From Buchnera aphidicola (Brachycaudus tragopogonis) (GTDB taxonomy: Bacteria; Pseudomonadota; Gammaproteobacteria; Enterobacterales; Enterobacteriaceae), in contig NZ_OZ060418.1 in NCBI RefSeq assembly GCF_964059175.1, forward strand, positions 372,001-436,000: DNA of 64,000 bases, given 5' to 3'. Below, piece after piece: positions 41,424 to 52,407 of the stretch. The notes beneath the pieces were generated by a model that saw nothing but the letters and a program-made list of their open reading frames with translations, did not search any database and was not told the DNA's origin. The position numbers and the translations under genes were made by a program. Numbering within the stretch: position 1 is the first letter of the stretch; each line of letters starts with the position of its first letter.

Positions 41424-41793
41424 TGAAAAGTGTGAACCGGCTCAAATTAAATGATTTAACAAATATAAAATTGAATTTTTATAACAATAAAATTATATTT
41501 GTTAGTTATTGCTAATGATTTTTTAAATATATATTTTTTATTAAAAAAAATAACATTAGCAAATGATTGAAGTTTATTTTTTTAAAAATCATAAATCTAT
41601 TTTTTTAGATCAAGATAATTTTAAAAATAAAATGAATTAAGTTTTATATCATATCTATGGTACTATTTGAAAAGATATAAATCTATATTTTATTAAAAAT
41701 GTTTCATTTTTTAGATAATAATAAAAAATTTATATTTCATTAATTTAAAACAATTATATCAGATAATATTATTATTTATTGAGAATAATATCA
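41424..41793 (-). promoter_or_regulatory. Long deaD leader region, site of lost nlpI
   Basis: No gene remains where E. coli has nlpI. Bases 41351-41450 hold about 35 G or C per 100, while the next 100 hold about 9, so the conserved leader stands out sharply. A 9-bp stem TTGCTAATG/CATTAGCAA spans 41509-41562 with an A+T-rich loop. Another 8-bp stem (AGAATAAT/ATTATTCT, 41782-41800) overlaps the pnp stop codon and could end pnp transcripts, although no T run follows. Confidence 0.4.
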
Positions 41794-43875
41794 TTATTCT
41801 ATTTCTTTAATGCTTAATCTTAAACGACCTTGACGATCTATTTCTAAAACTTTTACAGATATTATCTGATCAATTTTTAAATAATCAGATACTTTATCTA
41901 CTCTTTTATCCGCAATTTGCGAAATATGTACTAAACCTTCTTTTCCAAAACCAATTGAAACAAAAGCACCAAAATCAACAATGCGAGTTACTTTTCCTGA
42001 ATAAATTCTCCCTACTTCAATTTCAGCTGTGATCTCCTCAATCCTACGAATAGCATGTCTGGCTTTTTCTCTAATAGTAGCTGAGATTTTCACTGTACCA
42101 TCATCGTCAATTTCAATGATAGTTCCAGTCTCTTCAGTCAACATTCTAATTACAGAACCTCCTTTACCTATAACATCTTTTATTTTTTCAGGATTTATTT
42201 TAATAGTATGAATACGAGGAGCAAGATCAGAAATTTCACTTCTTGATTTACTTAAAGCTTGATTCATTACATTCAAAATATGTAGTCGAGCAGATCTTGC
42301 TGCATTTAAAGAAGCATGTATAATTTCATTTGTAATACCTTCTATTTTCATATCCATCTGTAACGCTGTAATACCTTGTTCTGTTCCAGAAACCTTAAAA
42401 TCCATATCGCCTAAATGATCTTCATCTCCTAAAATGTCTGAAAGTAATACATATTTTTCTCCTTCTTTCACTAAACCCATAGATATTCCAGCAACAGCAG
42501 ATTGAATAGGAACACCAGCATCCATTAAAGCTAAAGATGCACCACAAACAGAAGCCATAGAAGATGAACCATTAGATTCCGTAATTTCAGATACTATTCT
42601 AACAGTATAAGGAAAATCATCTATTTTCGGCATTACAGCTAGAAGACTTCTTTTAGCAAGACGACCATGCCCAATTTCTCGTCTTTTTGGTGAGCCTACC
42701 GCTCCTATTTCTCCAACAGAATAAGGAGGAAAATTATAATGAAATAAAAAGTTATCTGTTCTATCTCCTAATAATTCATCTAAATTTTGCGCATCTCGAG
42801 ATGTCCCTAAAGTCACTGATACTAAAGATTGGGTTTCCCCTCTAGTAAACAAAGCAGAACCATGTGTACGCGGTAAAATTCCTGTACGAACGTCTAATGC
42901 ACGAATCATATCTTTTTCACGCCCATCAATTCGTGTTTCATTATTTAATATACGTTTACGTACAATCTTTTTTTCAATTTTTTGAAAAATATCTTCTATT
43001 TCTGATACAGAAACATTAGAATTATCATCAGAGAATTTTTTTATTATCTCTTCTTTAATCATACTTAATTTTTCAAATCGTTCTTGTTTGTTAAAAATTA
43101 AATAAGCAAAACCAATCTCTTTTTCATATAATTCAATAATTTTAAGTTCTAATGCCTTATTGATATCTGGATAAGACATAATCCAAGGTAATTTACTAGC
43201 TTCATTTGATAAAGAACGAATATTATTAATTACTACTTGTTGTTGTTGATGACCAAAAATAATAGCTTCAAGCATTTTTTCTTCACTGAGTATTTTTGAT
43301 TCTGCTTCTACCATAAGAACAGCGTTCTGAGTACCTGAAATTACTAAATCTAAAGAACTATTTTTCATATCTTCACTAGTAGGATTTAATATATACTGAT
43401 CATTGATATAACCAACCCTAGCAGCACCTACTGGACCATAAAATGGAATCCCTGATAAACTCAATGCCGCTGATGCACCTATAATAGAAATAATATCAGG
43501 ATTAATTTGAGGATTAACTGAGACTACTGTAGCAATAATTTGAATTTCATTTAAGAAATTTTTAGGAAATAAAGGACGAATAGGTCTATCAATTAATCTA
43601 GCTATTAATATTTCATTTTCACTAGGACGTCCTTCTCTTCTGAAAAAACCACCAGGTATTCGACCTGCAGCATATGTACGTTCTTGATAATTAACAGTAA
43701 GTGGAAAAAATTTTTGTCCTGGATATGTTTTTTTTTGTCCTACAACAGTTACAAAAACTGCTGTATCATCCATACTAGCCATAACAGCAGCTGTAGCTTG
43801 TCTAGCCATTATACCTGTCTCTAAGGTAATAGTATATTGGCCATATTGAAATTTACGTACAATGGGATTTAGCAA
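41794..43875 (-). CDS. pnp: PNPase, polynucleotide phosphorylase
   Basis: The 693-residue protein (about 711 in E. coli) has two RNase PH-like domains, including [16 protein letters not shown] and [20 protein letters not shown] domain ([13 protein letters not shown]) and an S1 domain ([18 protein letters not shown]) follow. It starts with TTG ([13 protein letters not shown]) after AAGGA, as in E. coli, where UUG use fits autogenous control. Only the flexible Ala/Pro/Glu tail after SIKEIE is missing. It degrades RNA 3'-5' by phosphorolysis and binds the RNase E C-terminus. Confidence 0.97.
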   Translation of the reverse strand: MLNPIVRKFQYGQYTITLETGIMARQATAAVMASMDDTAVFVTVVGQKKTYPGQKFFPLTVNYQERTYAAGRIPGGFFRREGRPSENEILIARLIDRPIRPLFPKNFLNEIQIIATVVSVNPQINPDIISIIGASAALSLSGIPFYGPVGAARVGYINDQYILNPTSEDMKNSSLDLVISGTQNAVLMVEAESKILSEEKMLEAIIFGHQQQQVVINNIRSLSNEASKLPWIMSYPDINKALELKIIELYEKEIGFAYLIFNKQERFEKLSMIKEEIIKKFSDDNSNVSVSEIEDIFQKIEKKIVRKRILNNETRIDGREKDMIRALDVRTGILPRTHGSALFTRGETQSLVSVTLGTSRDAQNLDELLGDRTDNFLFHYNFPPYSVGEIGAVGSPKRREIGHGRLAKRSLLAVMPKIDDFPYTVRIVSEITESNGSSSMASVCGASLALMDAGVPIQSAVAGISMGLVKEGEKYVLLSDILGDEDHLGDMDFKVSGTEQGITALQMDMKIEGITNEIIHASLNAARSARLHILNVMNQALSKSRSEISDLAPRIHTIKINPEKIKDVIGKGGSVIRMLTEETGTIIEIDDDGTVKISATIREKARHAIRRIEEITAEIEVGRIYSGKVTRIVDFGAFVSIGFGKEGLVHISQIADKRVDKVSDYLKIDQIISVKVLEIDRQGRLRLSIKEIE

Positions 43876-43970
43876 AATAATATCCTTAACATAAAACTAC
43901 TTTTTTAAACTTTAATTTAATGAACAAACATTAATATTTAATCTATAAAATTTAAATAAAGATTGTAAAA

Positions 43971-43991
43971 AAAGGGCTAAAAAAGCCCTTT
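43971..43991 (-). terminator. Intrinsic terminator between rpsO and pnp
   Basis: AAAGGGCT/AGCCCTTT forms an 8-bp stem around five bases. On the minus strand it is followed by seven T, a classic intrinsic terminator. The rpsO-pnp junction of E. coli also carries one, with partial read-through into pnp. Confidence 0.9.
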
Positions 43992-44042
43992 GCAAAAAAA
44001 TATATTTTCATCAAAAAATTTTTTAATTTTTAAAATAAATAT

Positions 44043-44312
44043 TTACCGTCTTAAATGCAAATCTTCAATCAGTATAGAATACCGAGAGATATTTTTTTTC
44101 TTTAAATAATCTAATAATTTACGGCGTTTAGAAACCATATTTAAAAGACCTCGACGACTACAATGATCTTTTTTATGTTTATAAAAATGCATTTGAAGGT
44201 GATTAATTTGAGTCGTTAATAATGCAATTTGAACCTCTGTTTTTCCACTATCTTTTATGTTTTGTCCGTATTTTAAAATAATTTCTTTTGTGTCTATTGC
44301 ACACAGAGACAT
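44043..44312 (-). CDS. rpsO: Ribosomal protein S15
   Basis: The ATG at 44312, with GGAG before it, gives 89 residues, the E. coli length; an ATG four codons upstream is not needed. The conserved segments are [30 protein letters not shown] and [11 protein letters not shown]15 binds 16S rRNA early in 30S assembly. The gene lies between truB and pnp in the normal order. Confidence 0.97.
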   Translation of the reverse strand: MSLCAIDTKEIILKYGQNIKDSGKTEVQIALLTTQINHLQMHFYKHKKDHCSRRGLLNMVSKRRKLLDYLKKKNISRYSILIEDLHLRR

Positions 44313-44417
44313 ATAATACTCCATATATGAAAGTAATATTTAATTCATTACATAATTTAATTAACTTATCTAAAAATAATATCATGCTCATCTTAAATTT
44401 AATAGTATATAACTTAA

Positions 44418-45350
44418 TTAGTACATAGTAGAAAGTAATCGATGTGGTATTAATAATTCTTCTGTAATCTTTCCTAATCCAATAAATTTTTTATGTTCTT
44501 GTTCTATTACACGTACTAAACTATTTTTAACTTTGGAATAAAAATTTAATGTCTGTCCTAATTTAAAATAGTATGATTGCTGAAAAGAAAGATATATTTT
44601 TGGCAAAAAAGATACAGGACTATCTATAGGCATTAACAAATGATCAATTTTTTTAAAAAGATTGATATCTTTATTTTTTTCTTTATTTAACAGTTCATAC
44701 AAATGAGACATTTTCACTAATTTATCATAAGAATATGATGCTATCTGCAAACGCCGTAGAAAAATTACATGAGCCCCACAACCCAACTTTTCTCCTAAAT
44801 CTTCAACAAGCGTTCGAATATATGTACCCTTTGAGCAAAGTACTTGAAATTCAATTAAATTATTTTCTTGAGAAATATGATCAATGTTATATATTGACAC
44901 TTCTCTTATACTACGCTTAATATTTAAACCTTTTCGTGCATATTTATATAAAGGTATACCATTAAATTTAATTGCCGAATACATTGAAGGAATTTGATTG
45001 ATGACACCAGTAAGTTCTTTTATAGATGCATCAAGATGAAAAGATGTGAATGAAACAGGACGTTTTTGTATTACAATACCATAAGAATCAGACGTAGACG
45101 TTTTTTCTCCTAATTTTGCAATTACATGGTATCGTTTTTTAGATTCTGTTAAATAACTGGAAAATTTTGTACATTCTCCAAAACAAATTGGCAACATTCC
45201 TGTTGCTAAAGGATCTAAAGTACCAACATATCCTGCTTTCTTTGCATTAAAAATAAACTTTACTTTTTGTAAAGCGTAATTAGAAGACATCCCTGGAGGT
45301 TTATCTAATAATAACAATCCATGAATATTGCGTTTTTTTTGAAAAAACAT
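44418..45350 (-). CDS. truB: TruB, tRNA pseudouridine-55 synthase
   Basis: The 310-residue enzyme (314 in E. coli) has GLLLLDKPPGMSSN at the N-terminus and the catalytic Asp46 in GYVGTLDPLATG. The C-terminal PUA-like part is divergent but present. It makes pseudouridine 55 in the T loop of tRNAs. AAGAGG stands before the ATG. It follows rbfA in the nusA-infB-rbfA-truB order. Confidence 0.95.
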   Translation of the reverse strand: MFFQKKRNIHGLLLLDKPPGMSSNYALQKVKFIFNAKKAGYVGTLDPLATGMLPICFGECTKFSSYLTESKKRYHVIAKLGEKTSTSDSYGIVIQKRPVSFTSFHLDASIKELTGVINQIPSMYSAIKFNGIPLYKYARKGLNIKRSIREVSIYNIDHISQENNLIEFQVLCSKGTYIRTLVEDLGEKLGCGAHVIFLRRLQIASYSYDKLVKMSHLYELLNKEKNKDINLFKKIDHLLMPIDSPVSFLPKIYLSFQQSYYFKLGQTLNFYSKVKNSLVRVIEQEHKKFIGLGKITEELLIPHRLLSTMY

Positions 45351-45404
45351 CTATCTATCCTCTTCATACTCTATTTTTTGTTCACAATATATAATGTATT
45401 TTCA

Positions 45405-45764
45405 TTATTTTTTTTCTAAATTATTTAATAGCATTGATATATAATTACCTTTTAATAAAGAATCATCATGATAAAAAATAATATTTGGTATAATGCGCAA
45501 TCTCATGTTTTTACATAATAATTTCCTAATATAACCTGAAGTTTGATTTAAAATTATTAAAAATTTTTTTATATTTAATTTTTCTTCAATATTGAAAAAA
45601 CTAACAAATACTTGAGCATGAGATAAATCTTTAGACATTTGTACTTGAGAAACTGTTACAATTCCTTTAATACGAGGATCTTTTAGTGAATGTTGTATAA
45701 TTATAGCAATTTTTTTTTGTAATTCTTGTGCAATACGTACAGATCGATTAAAAGTTTTATCCAT
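45405..45764 (-). CDS. rbfA: RbfA, 30S ribosome-binding factor
   Basis: The ATG at 45764 (MDKTFNRSVRIAQELQ) aligns with the family start and gives 119 residues; the upstream ATG at 45800 adds twelve unmatched residues. The KH-like fold is seen in LKDPRIKGIVTVSQVQMSKDLSHAQVFVSF. E. coli RbfA has about 133 residues, and the charged C-terminal tail is shorter here. It matures the 16S rRNA 5' end during 30S assembly. Confidence 0.92.
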   Translation of the reverse strand: MDKTFNRSVRIAQELQKKIAIIIQHSLKDPRIKGIVTVSQVQMSKDLSHAQVFVSFFNIEEKLNIKKFLIILNQTSGYIRKLLCKNMRLRIIPNIIFYHDDSLLKGNYISMLLNNLEKK

Positions 45765-45808
45765 TATTATATTACCAAATAAATTTTTTATAAAAAACAT
45801 GTTTGTAT

Positions 45809-48451
45809 TTATAAAATTCTTTTAATTTCTTTCATTTCAAAAACTTCTATAATATCTTTAACACGTATATCATTATAATTTTTTATTCCAATACCACATT
45901 CTAATCCGTTACGTATTTCATTAACATCTTCTTTAAAACGACGTAAAGATTCCAATTCACCTTCGTATATAACTATGTTATCTCTCAATACGTGAACTGG
46001 ATTATTACGTTTAATTACACCTTCAATAACCATACAACCAGCAATTAAGCCAAATTTAGGAGATTTAAAAGTATTTCTAACTTCAGCTAATCCTATAATA
46101 TTTTGTTTATATTCAGGTGATAAAAGACCTGTCATGGCAGATTTTACTTCATCAATTAAATCATAAATAACTGAATAGTAACGAAGATCTAAATGTTCTG
46201 TATTAATTATTTTTTTAGCAGAAGAATCAGCTCTAACATTAAATCCTAAAATAATAGCATTTGAAGCAACAGCTAAAGAAGCATCTGTTTCTGTAATTCC
46301 ACCAATGCCTAATCCAATTATTTTCACTTTGACTTTATCATTAGATAATTTTAACAAAGCACCTGAAATTGCTTCTAAAGAACCTTGCACATCAGATTTA
46401 AGAATAATTTTAAGTTCTGAAATATCGTTTTTATTAATGTTATCAAACATATTATCTAGATTTATTTTATTTTGATTCATTAATTTTTTTTCACGAGATT
46501 TTTCTTTTCGATAAGATGCAACTTCTTTTGCTTTTTTTTCATCACGCACTACAGTCACTGTATCTCCGGAAAAAGGTACTTTTGATAATCCTAAAACTTC
46601 TACTGGAATTGATGGCCCTGCATTCAACACTTCTTCTCCAGATTGATTACGTAGAGCTTTAATACGACCATATTCACAACCACATAATATAATATCTCCT
46701 TTGTGTAAATTACCTTTTTGAACTAATACAGTGGCTATAGGTCCTCGACCTTTATCAAGAAAAGACTCAATTACGATACCTTCTGCCATACCAGTAGGTA
46801 CTGCTTTTAATTCTAATATTTCTGCTTGTAATAAAATTATATTTAATAATGTATTAATACCTTTTCCCGTCTTTGCAGAAATAGGAACAAATATGTTATC
46901 ACCACCCCATTCTTCTGAAAGAATATTATATTTCATTAAATCATTTTTTACTTTATCAATATCTGAATCTATTTTATCAATTTTATTAATAGCAACAATA
47001 ACTGGTACATTAGCTTCTTGTGAATGATGAATAGCTTCAATAGTTTGTGGCATCACTCCATCATCTGCAGCTACAACTAAAACAACGATATCAGTTATTT
47101 TGACTCCACGAGATCGCATGGCAGTAAAAGCTGAATGCCCTGGAGTATCTAAAAAAGTGATAGATCCTAAATCAGTATTCACATGATAAGCACCAATATT
47201 TTGTGTAATACCTCCAGCTTCATAAAAAGCTGTTTTCGTTGAACGAATGTAATCTAATAACGATGTTTTTCCATGATCAACATGACCCATTATAGTTACT
47301 ACTGGTGCTCTAATAGTAGAAATGCTATTTCCTATATCACGATCTTTCATAATCATTTCTTCTAACATATTTTCTCGATGCAGAATAACTTTATGACCCA
47401 TTTCTTCAGCAATGAGCTGAGCTGTGTCTTGATCAAGAATATGATTAATATTTCCTATAATTCCAATATTCATCATGCTTTTAATTAACTCAGAACTTTT
47501 TATGGCCATTTTGTTCGCTAAATCAGACACAGAAATCATACCGCTAATTACAACATCTCTATTGATAATAGATTCGGGTTTTTTAAAAATTTGTTGTAAT
47601 AAAATAGGTTTATTTTTTTGTTTGATATTTTTTTTCTGACGATTAGAAATTCGAATTTCTTCTTTATGATGTTTTCCATTATTAAAATTTTTATTATTTT
47701 TTTTCTGACGGTAATTTTTTGCAACTCGATTATAATTTCTTTTATCTTTTTCCATATCTCTATCATCATCGTCTTCAGCTTGACGAGCATGCAAAAATGT
47801 TGTCAAATGATAATCTTTTTTTTCTTCTTTATAAGATTTTCTAATATCTATAATTTCTTTTGTTCTTTTTTTTTCATTTACATTGCTAAAATTATATTCT
47901 GCATTTTTTATTTTTTTATTTTTTTCATCTTTACTAAAAACATTTAAATTTTTCGATTTATTTATTTTTTTTGAATTTAAAGGTTCTGTGTTAATTGGAT
48001 TAAATGGTAGTATTTCAATCTTGTTTGTATATTTTTTTTCTGGAATATTATTTTCTATTAATGTTTTTAAAGTATTTTTTTGTTTATTTTTTAAAAACGC
48101 TTCCTTTTGAAGCGAAGATGTATTCGTACCGGAGATATTTGATAAAGTCGTAGTTTCAAATTTGTTATTTTTTATATAAGTTCTTTTTTTTCTAATTTCT
48201 ACTTGTATAGATTTATTTTTTCCACTAATCGTTGATACACTTAAAGTGCTACGTGTTTTTCTTTGTAAAATTAAAGTATTTAAAGAAGATTTCTTTATAG
48301 ATTCTAAATGTTTTAATAAAATATTTTTTTCAATTACACTAATTTGATCATTTTCATTTTTTACTATACCTATACTAGATAATTCTTTTATTAGTTCTTT
48401 AATTGATATTTTTATTTCATGAGATAAAACTTTTAAGCTTATATCTGTCAT
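45809..48451 (-). CDS. infB: InfB, translation initiation factor IF-2
   Basis: The 880-residue protein (about 890 in E. coli) has a small N-terminal domain ([16 protein letters not shown]), a long Lys/Asn-rich linker (about 60-290) and a second IF2_N fold. The G domain follows: [20 protein letters not shown] and NKID. The C-terminal fMet-tRNA-binding domain ends at [16 protein letters not shown]. It brings initiator tRNA to the 30S subunit. AGGAAG lies just behind the nusA stop, so infB is probably coupled to nusA. Confidence 0.97.
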   Translation of the reverse strand: MTDISLKVLSHEIKISIKELIKELSSIGIVKNENDQISVIEKNILLKHLESIKKSSLNTLILQRKTRSTLSVSTISGKNKSIQVEIRKKRTYIKNNKFETTTLSNISGTNTSSLQKEAFLKNKQKNTLKTLIENNIPEKKYTNKIEILPFNPINTEPLNSKKINKSKNLNVFSKDEKNKKIKNAEYNFSNVNEKKRTKEIIDIRKSYKEEKKDYHLTTFLHARQAEDDDDRDMEKDKRNYNRVAKNYRQKKNNKNFNNGKHHKEEIRISNRQKKNIKQKNKPILLQQIFKKPESIINRDVVISGMISVSDLANKMAIKSSELIKSMMNIGIIGNINHILDQDTAQLIAEEMGHKVILHRENMLEEMIMKDRDIGNSISTIRAPVVTIMGHVDHGKTSLLDYIRSTKTAFYEAGGITQNIGAYHVNTDLGSITFLDTPGHSAFTAMRSRGVKITDIVVLVVAADDGVMPQTIEAIHHSQEANVPVIVAINKIDKIDSDIDKVKNDLMKYNILSEEWGGDNIFVPISAKTGKGINTLLNIILLQAEILELKAVPTGMAEGIVIESFLDKGRGPIATVLVQKGNLHKGDIILCGCEYGRIKALRNQSGEEVLNAGPSIPVEVLGLSKVPFSGDTVTVVRDEKKAKEVASYRKEKSREKKLMNQNKINLDNMFDNINKNDISELKIILKSDVQGSLEAISGALLKLSNDKVKVKIIGLGIGGITETDASLAVASNAIILGFNVRADSSAKKIINTEHLDLRYYSVIYDLIDEVKSAMTGLLSPEYKQNIIGLAEVRNTFKSPKFGLIAGCMVIEGVIKRNNPVHVLRDNIVIYEGELESLRRFKEDVNEIRNGLECGIGIKNYNDIRVKDIIEVFEMKEIKRIL

Positions 48452-48468
48452 ACTATTTCTTCCTATTA

Positions 48469-49956
48469 TCAGACTTTACTACCAAACCAACAGATATTAC
48501 GAGCAGTCATTATTAATAAACCAGCTTGTTCAGAATTTAAACTTTTAATATCAGTTAAATCATCTATCCCTTGATCAGCTAATTCTTCTAAAGTAAATAT
48601 ATTTTTTTCAGCTAATTGTAAAGCTAGCATTGAATTCATACCATTAATATTTAATAAATCTTGTTCTGTTTTTTTTTCTTGTATTTTATTTTTTTGATCT
48701 AATTCGATTAGACGCAATCTACTTTTTGCACCTTCACGTACTAATTTTGCTTCTTCTCTAGTCAAATTATCAATTTCTAACAACTCATTAAATGGTACAT
48801 AAGCTAATTCTTCAAGAGAAGAAAAACCCTCTTTCACTAAAAGTTTAATAACATTTTCGCTAATATTTAGATTTTTTTTAAAAGTATTAAAAGCCGCATG
48901 AGCTTCTTCTTGATGTTTATAATGAAGATCTTCTGTAGTCATAACATTTAACTCCCAACCACTAATTTGAGAAGCTAAACGAACATTTTGACCATTTCGA
49001 CCAATAGCTTGTGCTAAATTTCCAACATCTACAGCTATATCCATGGTGTGATGATCTTCATCTACAACAATTGACGCAACATCAGCAGGGGCCATAGCAT
49101 TAATAACAAATTGAGCAGGATTATCATCCCATAAAATAATATCAATACGTTCACCACATAACTCACTTGATACTGCTTGTACACGGGCTCCTCTCATTCC
49201 TACACAAGCCCCTACTGGATCTATACGTTTATCATTAGTTTTTACTGCAATTTTTGCACGAGAGCCTGGATCACGTGCAGCAGCCTTTATTTCTATAACT
49301 TCTTCACCGATTTCTGGAACTTCTATTCGAAATAATTCAATTAGCATTTCTGTTTTTGAACGACTAATAAATAATTGAGCACCACGAGCTTCTGGATACA
49401 CTCCATACAAAATACCACGAATACGATCACCAGGACGAAAATTTTCTCTAGGTAACATACCTTCTCGTAAAATTAATGCTTCAGCGTTATTACCTAAATC
49501 TAAAGTGAGATTGTCTCGATTAATTTTTTTTACTATACCAGTAATTATTTGACCTACATATTTGCGAAATTGGTCCACTAACATTGCTCTTTCTGCTTCA
49601 CGTACTTTCTGTACAATTACTTGTTTTGCAGTTTGAGTAGTTATTCTATCAAAATTAACAGATTCCATTTGATCTTCTATATAATCATGTAACTGAATTT
49701 TTTCACCTTCAAAACAAGCTGCTTCTAAAGTGATTTCTCTAGTAGGTTGAGTTACCACGTCCACCACCATCCAACGTCTAAAAGTAGTAAAATCTCCAGT
49801 TTTTCGATTTATACTAACTCTAACATCAATTTCTTGTTCATGTTTTTTCTTAGTTGCTGTTGCTAAAGCAATTTCCAAAGCTTCAAAAATTTTTTCGCGA
49901 GGGAGAGATTTTTCATTAGAAACAGCTTCTACAACAGCTAAGATTTCTTTATTCAT
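48469..49956 (-). CDS. nusA: NusA, transcription elongation/termination factor
   Basis: I start at the ATG at 49956, with GAGGTG upstream, giving 495 residues exactly as in E. coli ([16 protein letters not shown]). The N-terminal RNAP-binding domain, S1 ([16 protein letters not shown]), KH1-KH2 ([28 protein letters not shown]) and two acidic repeats are present. The earlier in-frame ATG at 50010 is not supported. rimP and metY, upstream in E. coli, are missing here. Confidence 0.97.
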   Translation of the reverse strand: MNKEILAVVEAVSNEKSLPREKIFEALEIALATATKKKHEQEIDVRVSINRKTGDFTTFRRWMVVDVVTQPTREITLEAACFEGEKIQLHDYIEDQMESVNFDRITTQTAKQVIVQKVREAERAMLVDQFRKYVGQIITGIVKKINRDNLTLDLGNNAEALILREGMLPRENFRPGDRIRGILYGVYPEARGAQLFISRSKTEMLIELFRIEVPEIGEEVIEIKAAARDPGSRAKIAVKTNDKRIDPVGACVGMRGARVQAVSSELCGERIDIILWDDNPAQFVINAMAPADVASIVVDEDHHTMDIAVDVGNLAQAIGRNGQNVRLASQISGWELNVMTTEDLHYKHQEEAHAAFNTFKKNLNISENVIKLLVKEGFSSLEELAYVPFNELLEIDNLTREEAKLVREGAKSRLRLIELDQKNKIQEKKTEQDLLNINGMNSMLALQLAEKNIFTLEELADQGIDDLTDIKSLNSEQAGLLIMTARNICWFGSKV

Positions 49957-50151
49957 ATTAGAGCACCTCAAAATAAAAACTTTTAAAATGAGTAATAATT
50001 CATTTTGCATGTATTAATTACAAAAAAATAATTTTTAAATTAAATAATTAACACACTAATTTTTATGAAGTAAGAGTGTATATAATTAATTATTATTTAA
50101 TATTTAAAGAATTGTTAATATTACATAAAATGACAATAATCCTTCTAATAA

Positions 50152-50175
50152 AAAACCCCGAAAGTTCGGGGTTTT
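50152..50175 (-). terminator. Intrinsic terminator after tRNA-Leu
   Basis: CCCCGA/TCGGGG with a 4-base loop is extended by AAAA/TTTT. On the minus strand it runs into six T. It ends the secG-tRNA-Leu transcript ahead of nusA. Confidence 0.9.
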
Positions 50176-50235
50176 AGGCAATATCACCCTGTATATTAAA
50201 TTGTTAATCTAAAAATTTTAAATAAAAATAAGTAG

Positions 50236-50318
50236 TACCGAGGATGGGATTTGAACCCATATGCTTATTTAGCACTATCCCCTCAAGATAGCGTGTCTAC
50301 CAGTTTCACCACCTCGGT
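50236..50318 (-). tRNA. leuU: tRNA-Leu (anticodon GAG)
   Basis: Read leftward, the sequence folds into a class II cloverleaf. The acceptor is ACCGAGG/CCTCGGT, the D arm contains GGTAGACAC, and the anticodon loop is TTGAGGG between CTATC and GATAG. A long variable arm (GCTAAATAAGC) and the T arm ATGGG-TTCAAAT-CCCAT follow. The discriminator is A. The next bases are CTA, so CCA is not encoded and must be added. It reads CUU/CUC. secG-leuU-nusA is the E. coli order. Confidence 0.95.
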
Positions 50319-50371
50319 ATAGAAAATTTATTATTAAAATCAAGATACAGCATTATATATTTTATTAAAAA

Positions 50372-50701
50372 TTAATGAGGTATATCAGAATTTGATAATT
50401 TTTTATCTAATATAATTTTATTATGTATATTATTTTTTGTACTATTTTCTAAAAAAAAATCTGGTTCCATTTTTCTATTATTAATATTACACAATATAAC
50501 GCTTGTTAATAAAAACAAAAAAGAAAAGATACTAATAATATTAGTAATAAAACTATTAGAACTAATACCACTAAAAGATTTAGCATTATTTTTGTTATTC
50601 ACATTGAATGTATTACTAAATCCTTTTCCCGGTTGTAATAAAATTAAAAAAATTAAAGATAAAGAAATAAAAATAAAAAAAATTAAAAAAAAACAATACA
50701 T
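50372..50701 (-). CDS. secG: SecG, preprotein translocase subunit
   Basis: The 109-residue protein (110 in E. coli) has two transmembrane helices, about residues 3-22 and 50-70. They flank LLQPGKGFSNTF, the SecG loop (E. coli LQQGKGADMGASF). The C-terminal tail is degenerate, Asn/Lys-rich and little conserved. SecG assists SecYE and SecA in protein export. The 255-bp gap upstream (50702-50956) contains no gene. Confidence 0.88.
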   Translation of the reverse strand: MYCFFLIFFIFISLSLIFLILLQPGKGFSNTFNVNNKNNAKSFSGISSNSFITNIISIFSFLFLLTSVILCNINNRKMEPDFFLENSTKNNIHNKIILDKKLSNSDIPH

Positions 50702-50956
50702 AAAAAATTATTTCCTTTTTCATAAAATATAAATTATTTATAAAATATTCATTTTGAATAAATAATTTATATATAAAATGATTACATATAAATTATCTAT
50801 ATTATTTTGTTTAAATAAATACAATTTTTCTATTATAATCTATAAACTATATTACTATAACATCGATGTATTCTGACTACTGAAATTTTTTTAAATAAAC
50901 TTTAATTAATTTAACATCTAATAATTATAAATAATATTCAGATAATAAAATATACA

Positions 50957-52291
50957 TTAAATTAATTTAATCTTTTCTGCAATATCGTGAGCTAATTTAT
51001 GAACTTTTAAATAATTCTCACCTTCAACCATAATTCTAATACACGATTCTGTACCAGATTTACGAAGTAAAACTCGACTATTACGGCCTAAAATATTTTT
51101 ATATTCAGAAAGAATTTTTTTTATTGTTGGTTCTTCTTCTAAATTGACATCTTTTTTAAAAAAAACATTTAATAATATTTGAGGAAAAAGTTTTATTTCC
51201 TTCAATAAATGATTTAAATTCATATTATTATTAATCATACTTGATAAAACTTGAAGACTAGCTATGATACCATCACCAGTAGAGTGCTTATCAGATAAAA
51301 TAATATGTCCTGATTTTTCTGCTCCCAACATCCATTTTTTTTCTTGAATCTTTTCATATATATTACGGTCTCCTATTTGTGCTGAACAAAAAGGGATACC
51401 AATCTTTTTTAAACTTAAAACAACTCCCATATTAGTCATTAAAGTACCTACTACACCTCCATTTAACTGTTTTTTTCTTAAATATTCTTTAGCAATAATA
51501 TAAATTATTTGATCACCGTCTATTTCATTACCTAGGTGATCAATCATAATAACACGATCTCCATCACCATCAAATGCCAAACCAATATCTGCTTTTTTTG
51601 ATATAACTAATTCTTTTAATTTTAAAGTATTAGTAGATCCTGAATTTTTATTAATGTTTATTCCATTAGGCCGAATTGCACAAGTAATTATTTTTGCACC
51701 TAAATCTTGAAAAATCTTAGGCGCAACTCTATACGTTGATCCATTAGCACAATCTAAAGCAATAGTCAATTTAGATAAATTTAAATTTTTAGAAAAAGTA
51801 TTTTTACAAAAATTAATATACTGATTTTCAGCATCAAAAATCTGATGAGAATAACCAAAATAAGTAAAATCAAGATCAAAATAAGTATGTAATATCTTTT
51901 TTTCTACAGAAAGTTCAATTTTTTTAGTTAACTTGATTCCATTTTTATCAAAAATTTTTATTCCATTATCATTAAAAAAATTATGAGAGCCAGAAATCAT
52001 AACACCTGCAGAAGCATTGTAAAATCTTATTAAATAAGCTATTGCTGAAGTAGGTATGCAATCAGTTAATAAAGTAGATACTCCTGTTGATAAAATACCA
52101 AACTCTAAAGCAGACTCTAACATAGATCCGGAAATACGCGTATCTTTTCCTATAATAATCTTTTTAGTTTTATTTTTTCCTAAAACTGTTCCAATAGCAC
52201 GTCCTAATTTTAATAAAAAATCTGGTTTAATCGGATTTTTTCCTACTTTTCCACGTATACCATCTGTTTTAAAATATTGCAAATCACTCAT
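50957..52291 (-). CDS. glmM: GlmM, phosphoglucosamine mutase
   Basis: The 444-residue enzyme (445 in E. coli) has the phosphoserine at Ser102, the E. coli number, in ISGSHN; the usual ISASHNP is changed at two positions. The Mg site DGDGDR and the sugar-binding GAEKSGH, plus the C-terminal LRKSGTESCIRIM, are intact. It makes glucosamine-1-phosphate for UDP-GlcNAc and peptidoglycan. folP, between ftsH and glmM in E. coli, is missing and a terminator lies there instead. Confidence 0.95.
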   Translation of the reverse strand: MSDLQYFKTDGIRGKVGKNPIKPDFLLKLGRAIGTVLGKNKTKKIIIGKDTRISGSMLESALEFGILSTGVSTLLTDCIPTSAIAYLIRFYNASAGVMISGSHNFFNDNGIKIFDKNGIKLTKKIELSVEKKILHTYFDLDFTYFGYSHQIFDAENQYINFCKNTFSKNLNLSKLTIALDCANGSTYRVAPKIFQDLGAKIITCAIRPNGININKNSGSTNTLKLKELVISKKADIGLAFDGDGDRVIMIDHLGNEIDGDQIIYIIAKEYLRKKQLNGGVVGTLMTNMGVVLSLKKIGIPFCSAQIGDRNIYEKIQEKKWMLGAEKSGHIILSDKHSTGDGIIASLQVLSSMINNNMNLNHLLKEIKLFPQILLNVFFKKDVNLEEEPTIKKILSEYKNILGRNSRVLLRKSGTESCIRIMVEGENYLKVHKLAHDIAEKIKLI

Positions 52292-52363
52292 AATAATTTT
52301 ATTCCTGTATTATTCAAATACGATTAAATTTGCAATAAATATAATAAAATTTATTTTTCTTAA

Positions 52364-52407
52364 AAAAATAAGATGAAGCTATAATCTTATTACTTCATCT
52401 TATTTTT
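52364..52407 (-). terminator. Terminator between ftsH and glmM
   Basis: A 15-bp perfect stem whose core is AAGATGAAG/CTTCATCTT encloses a 14-base loop. It ends in a T run on the minus strand, after ftsH. It separates ftsH from glmM at the site where folP was lost. Confidence 0.8.

Noticed and set aside
41690-41706. ATG AAA CAT TTT on the minus strand as an nlpI remnant (MKHF against MKPF)
   Set aside because: It is followed at once by stops; four residues are too few to claim a pseudogene.
49957-50010. 18-residue extension of NusA
   Set aside because: GAGGTG and the exact E. coli length support the ATG at 49956.
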